Below, piece by piece: positions 8,403-15,396 of a stretch of DNA of 37,779 bases. Positions within the stretch are counted from its first letter, which is position 1, and every line of letters starts with the position of its first letter. A model generated the notes under the pieces. It searched no databases. It was not told where the DNA came from and worked only from the letters and a program-made list of their open reading frames with translations. A program made the translations under genes and the position numbers. Source of the stretch: Alphaproteobacteria bacterium (GTDB lineage Bacteria; Pseudomonadota; Alphaproteobacteria; GCA-2731375); the NCBI GenBank assembly GCA_016776605.1, contig JADHTB010000032.1, forward strand, positions 1-37,779, read 5' to 3'.

Positions 8403-9770
8403 CTATGGCGCGAGGGGGAGTTCGAGGCGCGCCGAGAGCCCGCCCAGATCGGAATCCTGCAGGCTTAATCCGCCCTGATACAGGCTGGCCATGTCGGCGG
8501 TGATCGCCAGGCCAAGGCCGGAACCGGGCTTGCTTTCATCCAGCCGGGCGCCGCGCGCCAGAACCTCCCGCTGGCGTTCGGGTGGCAGGCCCGGGCCATC
8601 ATCATCAATGGAAAGAAGCATATCGCTGCCCTGAACAGCGGCCCGCACCCGCACCGTGCCCTGCGCCCACTGGCAGGCATTGTCCATCAGATTACCCAGC
8701 ATTTCCTGTAGATCCTCGCGCTCGCCCGCGAAAGCCAGACCCTCGGCCCCCTCGACCGTGATCGTCATGCGGCGGTCCAGATACAACCGGGTCAGGACCC
8801 GGGTCAGTTCATCCAGCACCGGCGCGATAGCGCAATGGGCGCCCAGCACGCCCACGGCGGCGGCCGTGCGGGCCCGCGATAAATGCCGGTCGACCTGGCG
8901 CTGCATCTCTATCACCTGGCGCCGCACCTGTGCGGCCAGTTCACCGTCATTGCCCGCCGCCTCGTTGGACAGCACGGCCAGGGGCGTTTTCAGGGCATGG
9001 GCCAGATCGCCCGCATGGGCCCGGGCACGGCTGATAACGGCGGCCTGATGCCCCAGCAGGGTATCGATCTCGTCCGCCAGTGGTTGGATTTCGCTGGGAA
9101 AAGCGCCTTGCAGATGGTCGGCCTGGCCGGTCCGAATGGCGGCCAGGGCGTGCCCGATCCGCGCCAGCGGCCGCAGGCCGATCTGTACCTGTAGCACTAC
9201 AGCCCCTATCAATCCCAGGCCCAGGATGACCAGCGCCGCCGCCAACAGGCGGTCAAAGCGGGCGATATCGGCCTCGCTGCCGGCGCTGTCACCAGCCAGT
9301 TGGAACAACATGGCGCCCTCGACCCCCGCCAGGGTCAGGCGCCGTGCGGCCAGACGAAGGCGCAAGCTATTGGGCCCGGCAATATTCTGAAATATTATGC
9401 CGGCGCCTGGTGCCCCGGCGCCAGGAGCGGCGAATGACAGGGCGCTGTCCCATAACGAGCGGGACCGTAGTATCGGGCCGTTCGAACCGACAATCTGCCA
9501 ATACCAACCCGACAGGGGCTGTTGGTAGCGCGGGTCCGGCAGTGGCCGGCGCAGTCGCGGCCCGGCGGCGGCGTCCCATTCGCTGGCCGCGATGACGCCT
9601 TCCAATTGGGCTCTTAAGTTTTCGTCGAAACCACGCCGCACCTGATTGGCGAACAATGCCGACAACACGAACCAGGCGGCCAGCAACGCCACGGCGCACC
9701 ACAAGGCCGCCGTAGCGATTAAGCGCAGACGCAGGGAATTGCCCCTAAGGGTCATCGTGTGCGCCATCAT
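8403..9770 (-). CDS. PhoQ/EnvZ-type sensor histidine kinase
   Basis: A 455-residue inner-membrane kinase. Membrane segments lie near residues 15-42 and 175-197 and flank a periplasmic sensor region of about 130 residues. A HAMP linker follows (about 197-245), then a HisKA box DLAHALKTPL (phospho-acceptor His-258). The ATPase has an N-box NLMDNACQWA, a G1 box DDDGPGLP and GSGLGLAI. It presumably phosphorylates the overlapping upstream regulator. The ATG at 9770 lies inside the regulator gene, a 26-base overlap; alternative starts at 9767 and 9755 are equally possible. Third gene of the PepSY-regulator-kinase operon. The stimulus is not known. Confidence 0.9.
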   Translation of the reverse strand: MMAHTMTLRGNSLRLRLIATAALWCAVALLAAWFVLSALFANQVRRGFDENLRAQLEGVIAASEWDAAAGPRLRRPLPDPRYQQPLSGWYWQIVGSNGPILRSRSLWDSALSFAAPGAGAPGAGIIFQNIAGPNSLRLRLAARRLTLAGVEGAMLFQLAGDSAGSEADIARFDRLLAAALVILGLGLIGAVVLQVQIGLRPLARIGHALAAIRTGQADHLQGAFPSEIQPLADEIDTLLGHQAAVISRARAHAGDLAHALKTPLAVLSNEAAGNDGELAAQVRRQVIEMQRQVDRHLSRARTAAAVGVLGAHCAIAPVLDELTRVLTRLYLDRRMTITVEGAEGLAFAGEREDLQEMLGNLMDNACQWAQGTVRVRAAVQGSDMLLSIDDDGPGLPPERQREVLARGARLDESKPGSGLGLAITADMASLYQGGLSLQDSDLGGLSARLELPLAP

Positions 9771-10437
9771 TTGCGTCCTGCGGGGCCATCAGGCGATACC
9801 CCAGGCCCCGCACGGTCTGGATCAGATCGGCCCGGGTTTTTCGGCGCAGACGGCCGATGAAAACTTCTATGGTATTGGAATCCTTGTCGAAATCCTGCTC
9901 GTACAGATGTTCGACCAATTCCGTGCGGGAAATGACCTTGTCCCGGTGGTGCATCAAATATGACAGCAGACGAAATTCCAGCGCGGTGAGAGAGACCGCC
10001 CGGCCATCCAGGCTGACCCGCGCCGCGGCAATATCCAGACGCAGGGGGCCGCATTGAATTTCATTGCTGGCGTGGCCCGCGGCGCGGCGCAGCAAGGCCC
10101 GGATACGGGCCAGCATCTCCTCCATATGAAAGGGTTTGGCCAGATAGTCGTCGGCCCCGGCATCGATGCCGGAAACCTTGTCCGACCAGCGGTCCCGCGC
10201 GGTCAGAATAAGTACCGGCATATTGCGCCCGCCCAGGCGCCAGCGTTGCAGGATGGTGATGCCGTCCAGGGTCGGCAGGCCCAGATCCAGCAAAACCGCG
10301 TCATAGGGTTCCGTATCGCCGAGAAAATGGCCTTCCTCACCATCATGGGCCACATCGACCGCATAGCCGGCATCGCCCAAGGCGCCACGCAATTGCCGGG
10401 CCAGATCCTTGTCATCCTCGACCACCAACAGCCGCAT
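9745..10437 (-). CDS. OmpR/PhoP-family response regulator
   Basis: A 230-residue DNA-binding regulator. The receiver domain begins MRLLVVEDDKDL. The phospho-acceptor is Asp-51 in LLDLGLP and the conserved lysine is Lys-101 in YLAKPF. A winged-helix Trans_reg_C output domain follows, with TALEFRLLSYLMHH, VISRTELVEHLY and VFIGRLRRK. A longer in-frame start exists upstream, but the family begins exactly at the ATG at 10437, which overlaps the PepSY stop by one base (TGATG). The kinase gene starts within its last codons. A 6-5-6 direct repeat upstream of the operon (10813-10829) suggests autoregulation. Confidence 0.93.
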   Translation of the reverse strand: MRLLVVEDDKDLARQLRGALGDAGYAVDVAHDGEEGHFLGDTEPYDAVLLDLGLPTLDGITILQRWRLGGRNMPVLILTARDRWSDKVSGIDAGADDYLAKPFHMEEMLARIRALLRRAAGHASNEIQCGPLRLDIAAARVSLDGRAVSLTALEFRLLSYLMHHRDKVISRTELVEHLYEQDFDKDSNTIEVFIGRLRRKTRADLIQTVRGLGYRLMAPQDANDGAHDDP

Positions 10438-10790
10438 CAGCGCCGCCCCCCGCTTTTTAGAACCTGGCCTGATTGGGCATCTACCTGCAAATTTTGCACT
10501 CGATTGTCCGGGGCCAGCAATTTCAAGCGATAAATCCATCGTCCCTGATTGTTCCGCGCCAGGTTCGCATCCAGCAGGCGCCCTGGATAGCGCCCGCTGA
10601 TCTGTTGCAATATCTGTTGCAGAGGCAAAGTTTTACCTGCGTTGACCGCATCGCGGGCCCGGTCATGCTCCCGGCCTCCCTGTTGCGCGAAAATCAGCTC
10701 GCCCCGATGATCCGCGTTCGCCATCATCGGCAGAGCAAGAGCAGTGGCGGCGGCGGCCAGGATCAGAATGATGAATCGACGTTGCAGCAT
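10437..10790 (-). CDS. Secreted PepSY-domain protein
   Basis: A 117-residue protein with a signal peptide (hydrophobic residues 6-20, probable cleavage near MANADH). A PepSY-like domain follows, with LQQILQQISGRYPGRLLDANL and a beta-strand-rich WIYRLKLLAPDNRVQNLQVDAQSGQVL. Small PepSY proteins often sit next to two-component systems and are thought to act in the periplasm as inhibitors or modulators. First gene of the operon and translationally coupled to the regulator by TGATG. The predicted promoter lies so close that the mRNA may start at or next to the AUG. Confidence 0.85.
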   Translation of the reverse strand: MLQRRFIILILAAAATALALPMMANADHRGELIFAQQGGREHDRARDAVNAGKTLPLQQILQQISGRYPGRLLDANLARNNQGRWIYRLKLLAPDNRVQNLQVDAQSGQVLKSGGRR

Positions 10791-10795
10791 GCCCT

Positions 10796-10829
10796 ATATT
10801 AGCCCAGACCACCTGAACCATAGGTGAAC
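10796..10829 (-). promoter_or_regulatory. Putative promoter with PhoP-box-like direct repeat
   Basis: Read on the minus strand, GTTCAC-CTATG-GTTCAG (10829-10813) is a direct repeat with an 11-base period. It is followed after 11 bases by TAATAT (10801-10796), a good -10 element. Direct hexamers spaced by five bases and overlapping the -35 position are the arrangement used by PhoP-type OmpR-family regulators. The target would be the operon that encodes such a regulator. Confidence 0.5.
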
Positions 10830-10983
10830 GAATTGACGGCGCGGCCAAGCTGGTCGATTAGCCGATGTTGACTTGGCGGCCCGAGGCCGGGTATCAGACG
10901 GCAAGCCTAATGAGCATGGAGGTCAGCCTGGCCACCGGATTTCATTTTTGGCACCTATTATAACAACGGCGGATCGATACGGC

Positions 10984-12663
10984 ATGGCGTCCTATCAATA
11001 CATTTTTACCATGCGCGATTTGCGCAAAGTCTTCCCCGGCGGCCGGGAGGTCCTGAAGGACATCACCCTGGCCTTTCTCCCCGGCGCCAAGATTGGCGTT
11101 ATTGGCGGCAACGGCGCCGGCAAATCGACCCTGTTGCGGATCATGGCTGGTTTGGAAACCGAATTCACCGGCGAGGCATGGGCCGCCGAAGGTGTGCGCG
11201 TGGGGCTGTTGTCCCAGGAGCCGGATCTGGATCCAGCAAAAGATGTCCAGGGCAATGTCACCGATGGGGTACGCGCCACCAAGGATTTGCTGGACCGCTT
11301 CGAAGCGGTCAGCGCGCGCTTTGCCGAGGAATTGACCGACGACGAGATGAACGCCCTGATCGAGGAGCAGGGCGAGTTGCAGGAACAGATCGAGGCCCGG
11401 GATGCCTGGGATCTGGACCGCCATATCGAGATTGCCATGGATGCGCTGCGCTGTCCGCCAGGTGATGCGGACGTCACCAAGCTATCAGGGGGTGAGCGGC
11501 GGCGGGTCGCCTTGTGCCGCCTGTTGTTGGAGAAACCCGATCTGCTGTTGCTGGACGAGCCGACCAACCATCTGGACGCGGAATCCGTTGCCTGGTTAGA
11601 GCGGCATTTGCATGAATACACCGGCACCGTGGTGGCCATCACCCATGACCGTTATTTTCTGGACAACGTCGCCGGCTGGATTCTAGAGCTGGACCGGGGC
11701 AAGGGCTTTCCCTACGAGGGCAATTATTCCGGCTGGCTGGTGCAAAAGCAAAAGCGCCTGGCGCAGGAAGGCAGTCAGGAAGAAGCCAGACAGCGCAGTC
11801 TGGCGAACGAGCTGGAATGGATCCAGCAATCGCCACGGGCCCGTCAGGCAAAGAGCAAGGCGCGCATTCGGGCCTACGAGGAATTGCTGACTCAAGAGGT
11901 CGACACCGGGTCAAAACGGGCCCAGATCGTTATTCCGCCAGGGCCCCGGTTGGGGGATCTTGTGATCGAGGCAACCGATCTGCAAAAGGGTTATGCCGAC
12001 CGATTGCTGATCGACGGCCTGGATTTCAAGCTGCCGCCTGGCGGCATTGTCGGGGTGATTGGCCCGAACGGCGCGGGCAAAACCACCCTGTTCCGCATGC
12101 TGGTGGGCGAAGAGGCCCCCGATCAGGGCAGCCTGCGGGTCGGCGATACGGTCGTCCTGGGTTATGTGGATCAGTCCCGCGATGCCCTGGCCGACAAGGC
12201 CACGGTCTGGCAGGAAATCTCTAACGGTGCGGAAGAAATAGAATTGGGCAAACGCAGCGTCAACAGCCGCGCCTATTGCACCTGGTTCGGCTTTCGCGGC
12301 CCTGATCAACAAAAACCGGTGGGCCAGCTATCGGGGGGCGAACGCAACCGGGTGCATCTGGCCAAGATGTTGAAATCCGGCGCAAATCTGATCCTGCTGG
12401 ATGAACCGACCAACGATCTGGACGTGGATACCCTGCGCGCCCTGGAAGAGGCATTGTTGAATTTCGCCGGCTGCGCCATGGTGATCAGCCATGACCGCTG
12501 GTTCCTGGACCGCATCGCGACGCATATCCTGGCCTTTGAGGGCGATAGCCACGTCGAATGGTTCGAGGGCAATTACGAAGCCTATGAAGAAGACCGCAAA
12601 CGCCGCCTGGGCCAGGCGGCGGAACAACCCCATCGCATCAAGTACAAACCGATTTCACGTTGA
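10984..12663 (+). CDS. ettA: Energy-dependent translational throttle protein EttA (ABC-F ATPase)
   Basis: A 559-residue soluble tandem ABC ATPase. The N-terminus [10 protein letters not shown] and C-terminal IKYKPISR are EttA hallmarks, so the start is placed at 10984 rather than at longer upstream in-frame codons. ABC1 has Walker [10 protein letters not shown] (41-49), signature LSGGERRRV (near 167) and [15 protein letters not shown]2 has GPNGAGKTT (360-368), LSGGERNRV (near 449) and [12 protein letters not shown]. In E. coli EttA binds the ribosomal E site and gates entry into elongation according to the ADP/ATP ratio. No membrane domain is present. Its last 10 codons are duplicated at 13803-13836. 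Confidence 0.95.
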   Translation: MASYQYIFTMRDLRKVFPGGREVLKDITLAFLPGAKIGVIGGNGAGKSTLLRIMAGLETEFTGEAWAAEGVRVGLLSQEPDLDPAKDVQGNVTDGVRATKDLLDRFEAVSARFAEELTDDEMNALIEEQGELQEQIEARDAWDLDRHIEIAMDALRCPPGDADVTKLSGGERRRVALCRLLLEKPDLLLLDEPTNHLDAESVAWLERHLHEYTGTVVAITHDRYFLDNVAGWILELDRGKGFPYEGNYSGWLVQKQKRLAQEGSQEEARQRSLANELEWIQQSPRARQAKSKARIRAYEELLTQEVDTGSKRAQIVIPPGPRLGDLVIEATDLQKGYADRLLIDGLDFKLPPGGIVGVIGPNGAGKTTLFRMLVGEEAPDQGSLRVGDTVVLGYVDQSRDALADKATVWQEISNGAEEIELGKRSVNSRAYCTWFGFRGPDQQKPVGQLSGGERNRVHLAKMLKSGANLILLDEPTNDLDVDTLRALEEALLNFAGCAMVISHDRWFLDRIATHILAFEGDSHVEWFEGNYEAYEEDRKRRLGQAAEQPHRIKYKPISR

Positions 12664-12667
12664 TGCG
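12634..12667 (+). repeat. 34-bp direct repeat A, left copy (ettA 3' end)
   Basis: Covers the last codons and stop of ettA plus four bases. It matches 13803-13836 at 32 of 34 positions. The unit is itself bounded by inverted arms CGCATCAA and TTGATGCG with an 18-base interval, so it could also form a hairpin behind ettA. Together the two copies frame a segment of about 1.17 kb with a methyltransferase gene. Confidence 0.85.
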
Positions 12668-12695
12668 ATGAAATAGACGCCCAAAGCCCGGTGAC

Positions 12696-12722
12696 GTCCG
12701 CTTTTGACTCGTAGCCGACATT
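12696..12722 (+). repeat. 27-bp repeat B, left copy
   Basis: GTCCGCTTTTGACTCGTAG followed by CCGACATT matches 13756-13782 at 21 of 27 positions, same orientation. Similar GTCCGCT...GACAT motifs are, from memory, scattered through alphaproteobacterial intergenic DNA; this was not checked. The rest of 12668-12943 shows no gene. Confidence 0.55.
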
Positions 12723-12943
12723 CGCCATAGGCTGAACTTTCATTCGGTTCTAACCCGAAGCGGATTATCCTGGTCCAAAGTCACGGCCTTAGCCGACCTT
12801 CAGTTTGTTGGGCTTGTTCCTCCGACGCCCACAGCCAGGTTGGGCTAGCCGATCATCCCGCTGGACCTGCGCCAAAAGCCGCGCAGGCCGGTAAATTCAT
12901 TCATTGGGCGCTTAATAGAAGTCGCGTGATTTTGGGGAAAAGT

Positions 12944-13663
12944 ATGTCATCGAAGATGGTTAGGCATAAGGCAGTTCAAACAGAGTCCCCGCGCCAATGG
13001 TTCGGTATAGTTGTGGTGTATCTCTCTATCCCACTGACTTTATTGGCGTGCGGAGGAGATTTCGGTTGGTGGCAGGCGTGGATCTATTCCCTGCTGATCG
13101 TTGCCGCAGGCATAGGGGGGCGCATTTGGGCGGAACAGCGGCATCCGGGCTTGATGGCCGAACGACAAAATATTGAGAATATCCAAAGCGCGAAAGCTTG
13201 GGACAAAGTGCTTGCTCCCCTGATGGCGCTGAGTATTGGGTTCCCAATGGTCATTGTGGCAGGGCTGGATCACCGCTATGGCTGGTCCCCCGAATTTCCG
13301 TTATGGCTCATCGTGCTCGGCTTCATCTTGATCTCGCTCGGATACGCTTTCGCCACGTGGGCATTGGCAGAGAACCGCTTTTTTTCGAGCGTGGTGCGTA
13401 TTCAGACGGATCGCGGGCATGTGGTGTGTGACAGTGGCCCATACCGGATTGTGCGGCATCCGGGCTATGCAGGAAATATTCCGCCACTGCTGGGTATTGT
13501 GCTGGCCTTAGGCTCGGTGTGGACACTTATTCCGGCTGCGGTGGCGTTGATCATCGCGGTGATCAGAACCGTACTGGAAGACCAGACTCTACAGGAAGAG
13601 TTGCCGGGTTATCGAGACTATGCGCAGCGCGTGCGCTATCGGTTGATTCCGGGGATTTACTGA
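12944..13663 (+). CDS. Isoprenylcysteine carboxyl methyltransferase-like membrane protein
   Basis: A 239-residue protein with about five hydrophobic segments (near residues 18-37, 45-58, 87-106, 118-140 and 180-203). It has the ICMT/PEMT C-terminal signature GPYRIVRHPGYAG, then LEDQTLQEELPGYRDYAQRVRYRLIPGIY-type residues (written in pieces: LEDQTLQEEL, GYRDYAQRV, YRLIPGIY). The family transfers methyl groups from S-adenosylmethionine to lipid or lipid-like substrates in membranes. Bacteria generally lack prenylated CaaX proteins, so the real substrate is unknown. The ATG at 12944 is chosen because GGGGA lies six bases before it; an in-frame GTG lies at 12926. The gene stands alone, flanked by two pairs of direct repeats, and looks inserted beside ettA. 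Confidence 0.85.
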   Translation: MSSKMVRHKAVQTESPRQWFGIVVVYLSIPLTLLACGGDFGWWQAWIYSLLIVAAGIGGRIWAEQRHPGLMAERQNIENIQSAKAWDKVLAPLMALSIGFPMVIVAGLDHRYGWSPEFPLWLIVLGFILISLGYAFATWALAENRFFSSVVRIQTDRGHVVCDSGPYRIVRHPGYAGNIPPLLGIVLALGSVWTLIPAAVALIIAVIRTVLEDQTLQEELPGYRDYAQRVRYRLIPGIY

Positions 13664-13755
13664 GGGCCTCGCCCAACGTTTCCGGGGGCTGAATTAATGG
13701 ACCAAACAAAGCAAAGATGAGAGCTGGATGGTAGTTGTATCGCTGGAATTCCCAA

Positions 13756-13782
13756 GTCCGCTATTGGCACGAAGCAGACATG
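13756..13782 (+). repeat. 27-bp repeat B, right copy
   Basis: GTCCGCTATTGGCACGAAGC followed by AGACATG is the diverged partner of 12696-12722. It lies between the methyltransferase gene and the right copy of repeat A, giving the order A-B-gene-B-A. The surrounding 13664-13900 shows no convincing gene. Confidence 0.55.
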
Positions 13783-13802
13783 CTCAGTAATTTCACTTTT
13801 GA

Positions 13803-13836
13803 CGCATCAAGTACAAACAGATTTCACGCTGATGCG
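13803..13836 (+). repeat. 34-bp direct repeat A, right copy
   Basis: A non-coding copy of the ettA 3' end (12634-12667) with two substitutions. Its right inverted arm reads CTGATGCG instead of TTGATGCG, weakening the stem by one pair. It marks the right boundary of the segment carrying the methyltransferase gene. Confidence 0.85.
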
Positions 13837-13900
13837 GAGCGGTCATTTCGCGCGTTGGATATGTGCTCTTCGCTGTGTGGATTAACATTAAATGAAACGT

Positions 13901-15214
13901 CTAGCGATCTAAATCAACCCGCCGGAACCGCGACCGAACGGTGAACGAGGCAGCGATATCGAGAAAGGGCCGCGGCGGAATCCATGTACCGGGCGCCGAG
14001 ACGAGGCAATCGCCGATCAGCTGAGAATGGTTGCCGGAGGCATATTCGGCGATCGCCGTGCCGAAAGCGGTGCCCCGGCTGATGCCGGAGCCGTTATAGC
14101 CGCCCGCGAGGTAAATATTGTCCCGCTGACGACCAAAGAAGTTGGTGCTATTGCGACTGATCCCCTCCACACCAGACCAGGCATATTCGAACGGCACATG
14201 CGCTAAGTTCGGAAAACGCTTCTCGAACCCGGCCCGATGGATGGTCTGCCGACGTGCCAACAGAGCATCAGACAATAATACGCCGCCATGATATTCGGCC
14301 GCATTGCGCAGGCATAACCGTCGATCCCTCGTCAAACGCACGGTCGCGCCGCCACCATGCAGCGAGAGGCTCCCCCATTCCCTCAGGCTGCCGAGGCCGG
14401 CAAGTTCTTCATCGCTCAGAGCGCGCGTGAAACTACCCGACAACGTGCTGCCGATCAGACGGCGGCGCAGAAAGCCGAGTTTCGTGGCTTCATAGTTTGT
14501 CGCCAGAACGAGCTTATCGGTCTGTACTTCAGCATTCGGAAGGCTAAGCGTCAGTGGCCCGCCATTCGCGATGCCAAGCACGGGGCTTTGTTCATGGAGC
14601 ATGACATTGGCCGGTAGATTGTTCGCCAGCCCACGCACCAGGGCCGCCGGCTGCAGAAGCGCGCCCATGGGAAGGTGAACGCCAGTGCGATAAAGGGAGG
14701 TGCCCATGCGGGCGTTCAAAACCTCGGCATCAAGCGGTGTATGCGCGATCTCCAATGCTTCCAGATAGCGCAGGAAATGTTCGCATTCTTCAATTGCCAT
14801 GCGATCAGCGGCGGTATGGAAAAACCCGTCTTCATGCCATTGGCAGTCAATCGCAGATTCCGCGACTTGTCCGCGCAGCAGATCCAGACCTGCCTGGTTG
14901 ATGCGGTTAATCCGGCGATAGAGATCTACTTGGTCCGCCTCGAAACCACCCCCGAAGTGACTGACCGCGACGGCGAAGCCGGAACTGCGCCCCGAAGCAC
15001 CCTGACCAACTGTTCGCGCATCGAGCAGCAAGATCTCCTCATTTGGATATAGTCCAGCCAGCCGGCGCGCACTGGCAAGGCCGGTGATGCCGGCACCGAC
15101 CACAGTCCAGGGGACACGGTGGGCACCCGTCAATGCAGGTTGCGGCCGCCGTTGTGGCAGCAGTTCCGCCCAGCCATGTCGATCGTTAGGAAATTTACCG
15201 TTGTCACGTGACAT
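13901..15214 (-). CDS. FAD-dependent amine/amino-acid oxidoreductase (DAO family)
   Basis: A 437-residue flavoenzyme with an N-terminal dinucleotide fold VVGAGITGLASAR (GAGITG at 40-45), acidic strand-2 end LLLDA (Asp-66), and VGQGASGRSSG near 69-79. The C-terminal FAD motif is IYLAGGYNGSGISRG. The layout resembles gamma-glutamylputrescine or glycine-type oxidases such as PuuB, which oxidise an amine to an aldehyde or imine and pass electrons to oxygen or quinone. The substrate is uncertain. The ATG at 15214 is preferred, preceded by GGAAGGTGAG; an in-frame TTG at 15235 would overlap that ribosome site. It is transcribed away from the five-PAS kinase and may be its regulatory partner. Confidence 0.82.
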   Translation of the reverse strand: MSRDNGKFPNDRHGWAELLPQRRPQPALTGAHRVPWTVVGAGITGLASARRLAGLYPNEEILLLDARTVGQGASGRSSGFAVAVSHFGGGFEADQVDLYRRINRINQAGLDLLRGQVAESAIDCQWHEDGFFHTAADRMAIEECEHFLRYLEALEIAHTPLDAEVLNARMGTSLYRTGVHLPMGALLQPAALVRGLANNLPANVMLHEQSPVLGIANGGPLTLSLPNAEVQTDKLVLATNYEATKLGFLRRRLIGSTLSGSFTRALSDEELAGLGSLREWGSLSLHGGGATVRLTRDRRLCLRNAAEYHGGVLLSDALLARRQTIHRAGFEKRFPNLAHVPFEYAWSGVEGISRNSTNFFGRQRDNIYLAGGYNGSGISRGTAFGTAIAEYASGNHSQLIGDCLVSAPGTWIPPRPFLDIAASFTVRSRFRRVDLDR

Positions 15215-15251
15215 GGAAAAATACTCACCTTCCAAGTAAGCCGGGACTTAT

Positions 15252-15266
15252 CGAAGATCATCTTCG
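15252..15266. promoter_or_regulatory. Inverted repeat in divergent promoter region
   Basis: CGAAGAT-C-ATCTTCG is a perfect inverted repeat with 7-bp arms around one base. It lies 38 bp upstream of the oxidoreductase ATG at 15214, a likely operator position. No regulator gene that would bind it is recognisable beside it. Confidence 0.4.
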
Positions 15267-15340
15267 CCGCGTACCCTGTTGCCCCAACATCAAACCATCC
15301 CCGAAAATTCGAGGGCCGTCACAAATGACCCTATTCAGAC

Positions 15341-15358
15341 ATCAAAATTGATTTTGAT
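15341..15358. promoter_or_regulatory. Inverted repeat upstream of the five-PAS kinase
   Basis: ATCAAAAT-TG-ATTTTGAT has perfect 8-bp arms with a two-base centre, 38 bp before the kinase ATG at 15397. It is AT-rich and symmetrical, as expected for a dimeric repressor or activator site, and has no T-tract that would make it a terminator. Confidence 0.45.
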
Positions 15359-15396
15359 CCACCCTGACCCATCTATTTAGCAATAACAGTGTCGGC

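Noticed and set aside
10873..10983. 37 extra in-frame codons upstream of ettA
   Set aside because: The family begins exactly with [10 protein letters not shown] at 10984. The extension has no family similarity and no ribosome site.
13671..13677. GCCCAAC right after the methyltransferase stop, with GTTGGGC at 12807 and 12839, as in integron attC sites
   Set aside because: No correctly spaced partner core site with matching L arms was found on the right, and no integron integrase is present. The direct repeats explain the segment better.
13735..13944. A 69-codon open frame downstream of the methyltransferase
   Set aside because: It runs through repeat B and the non-coding copy of the ettA end, lacks a ribosome site and overlaps the oxidoreductase stop.
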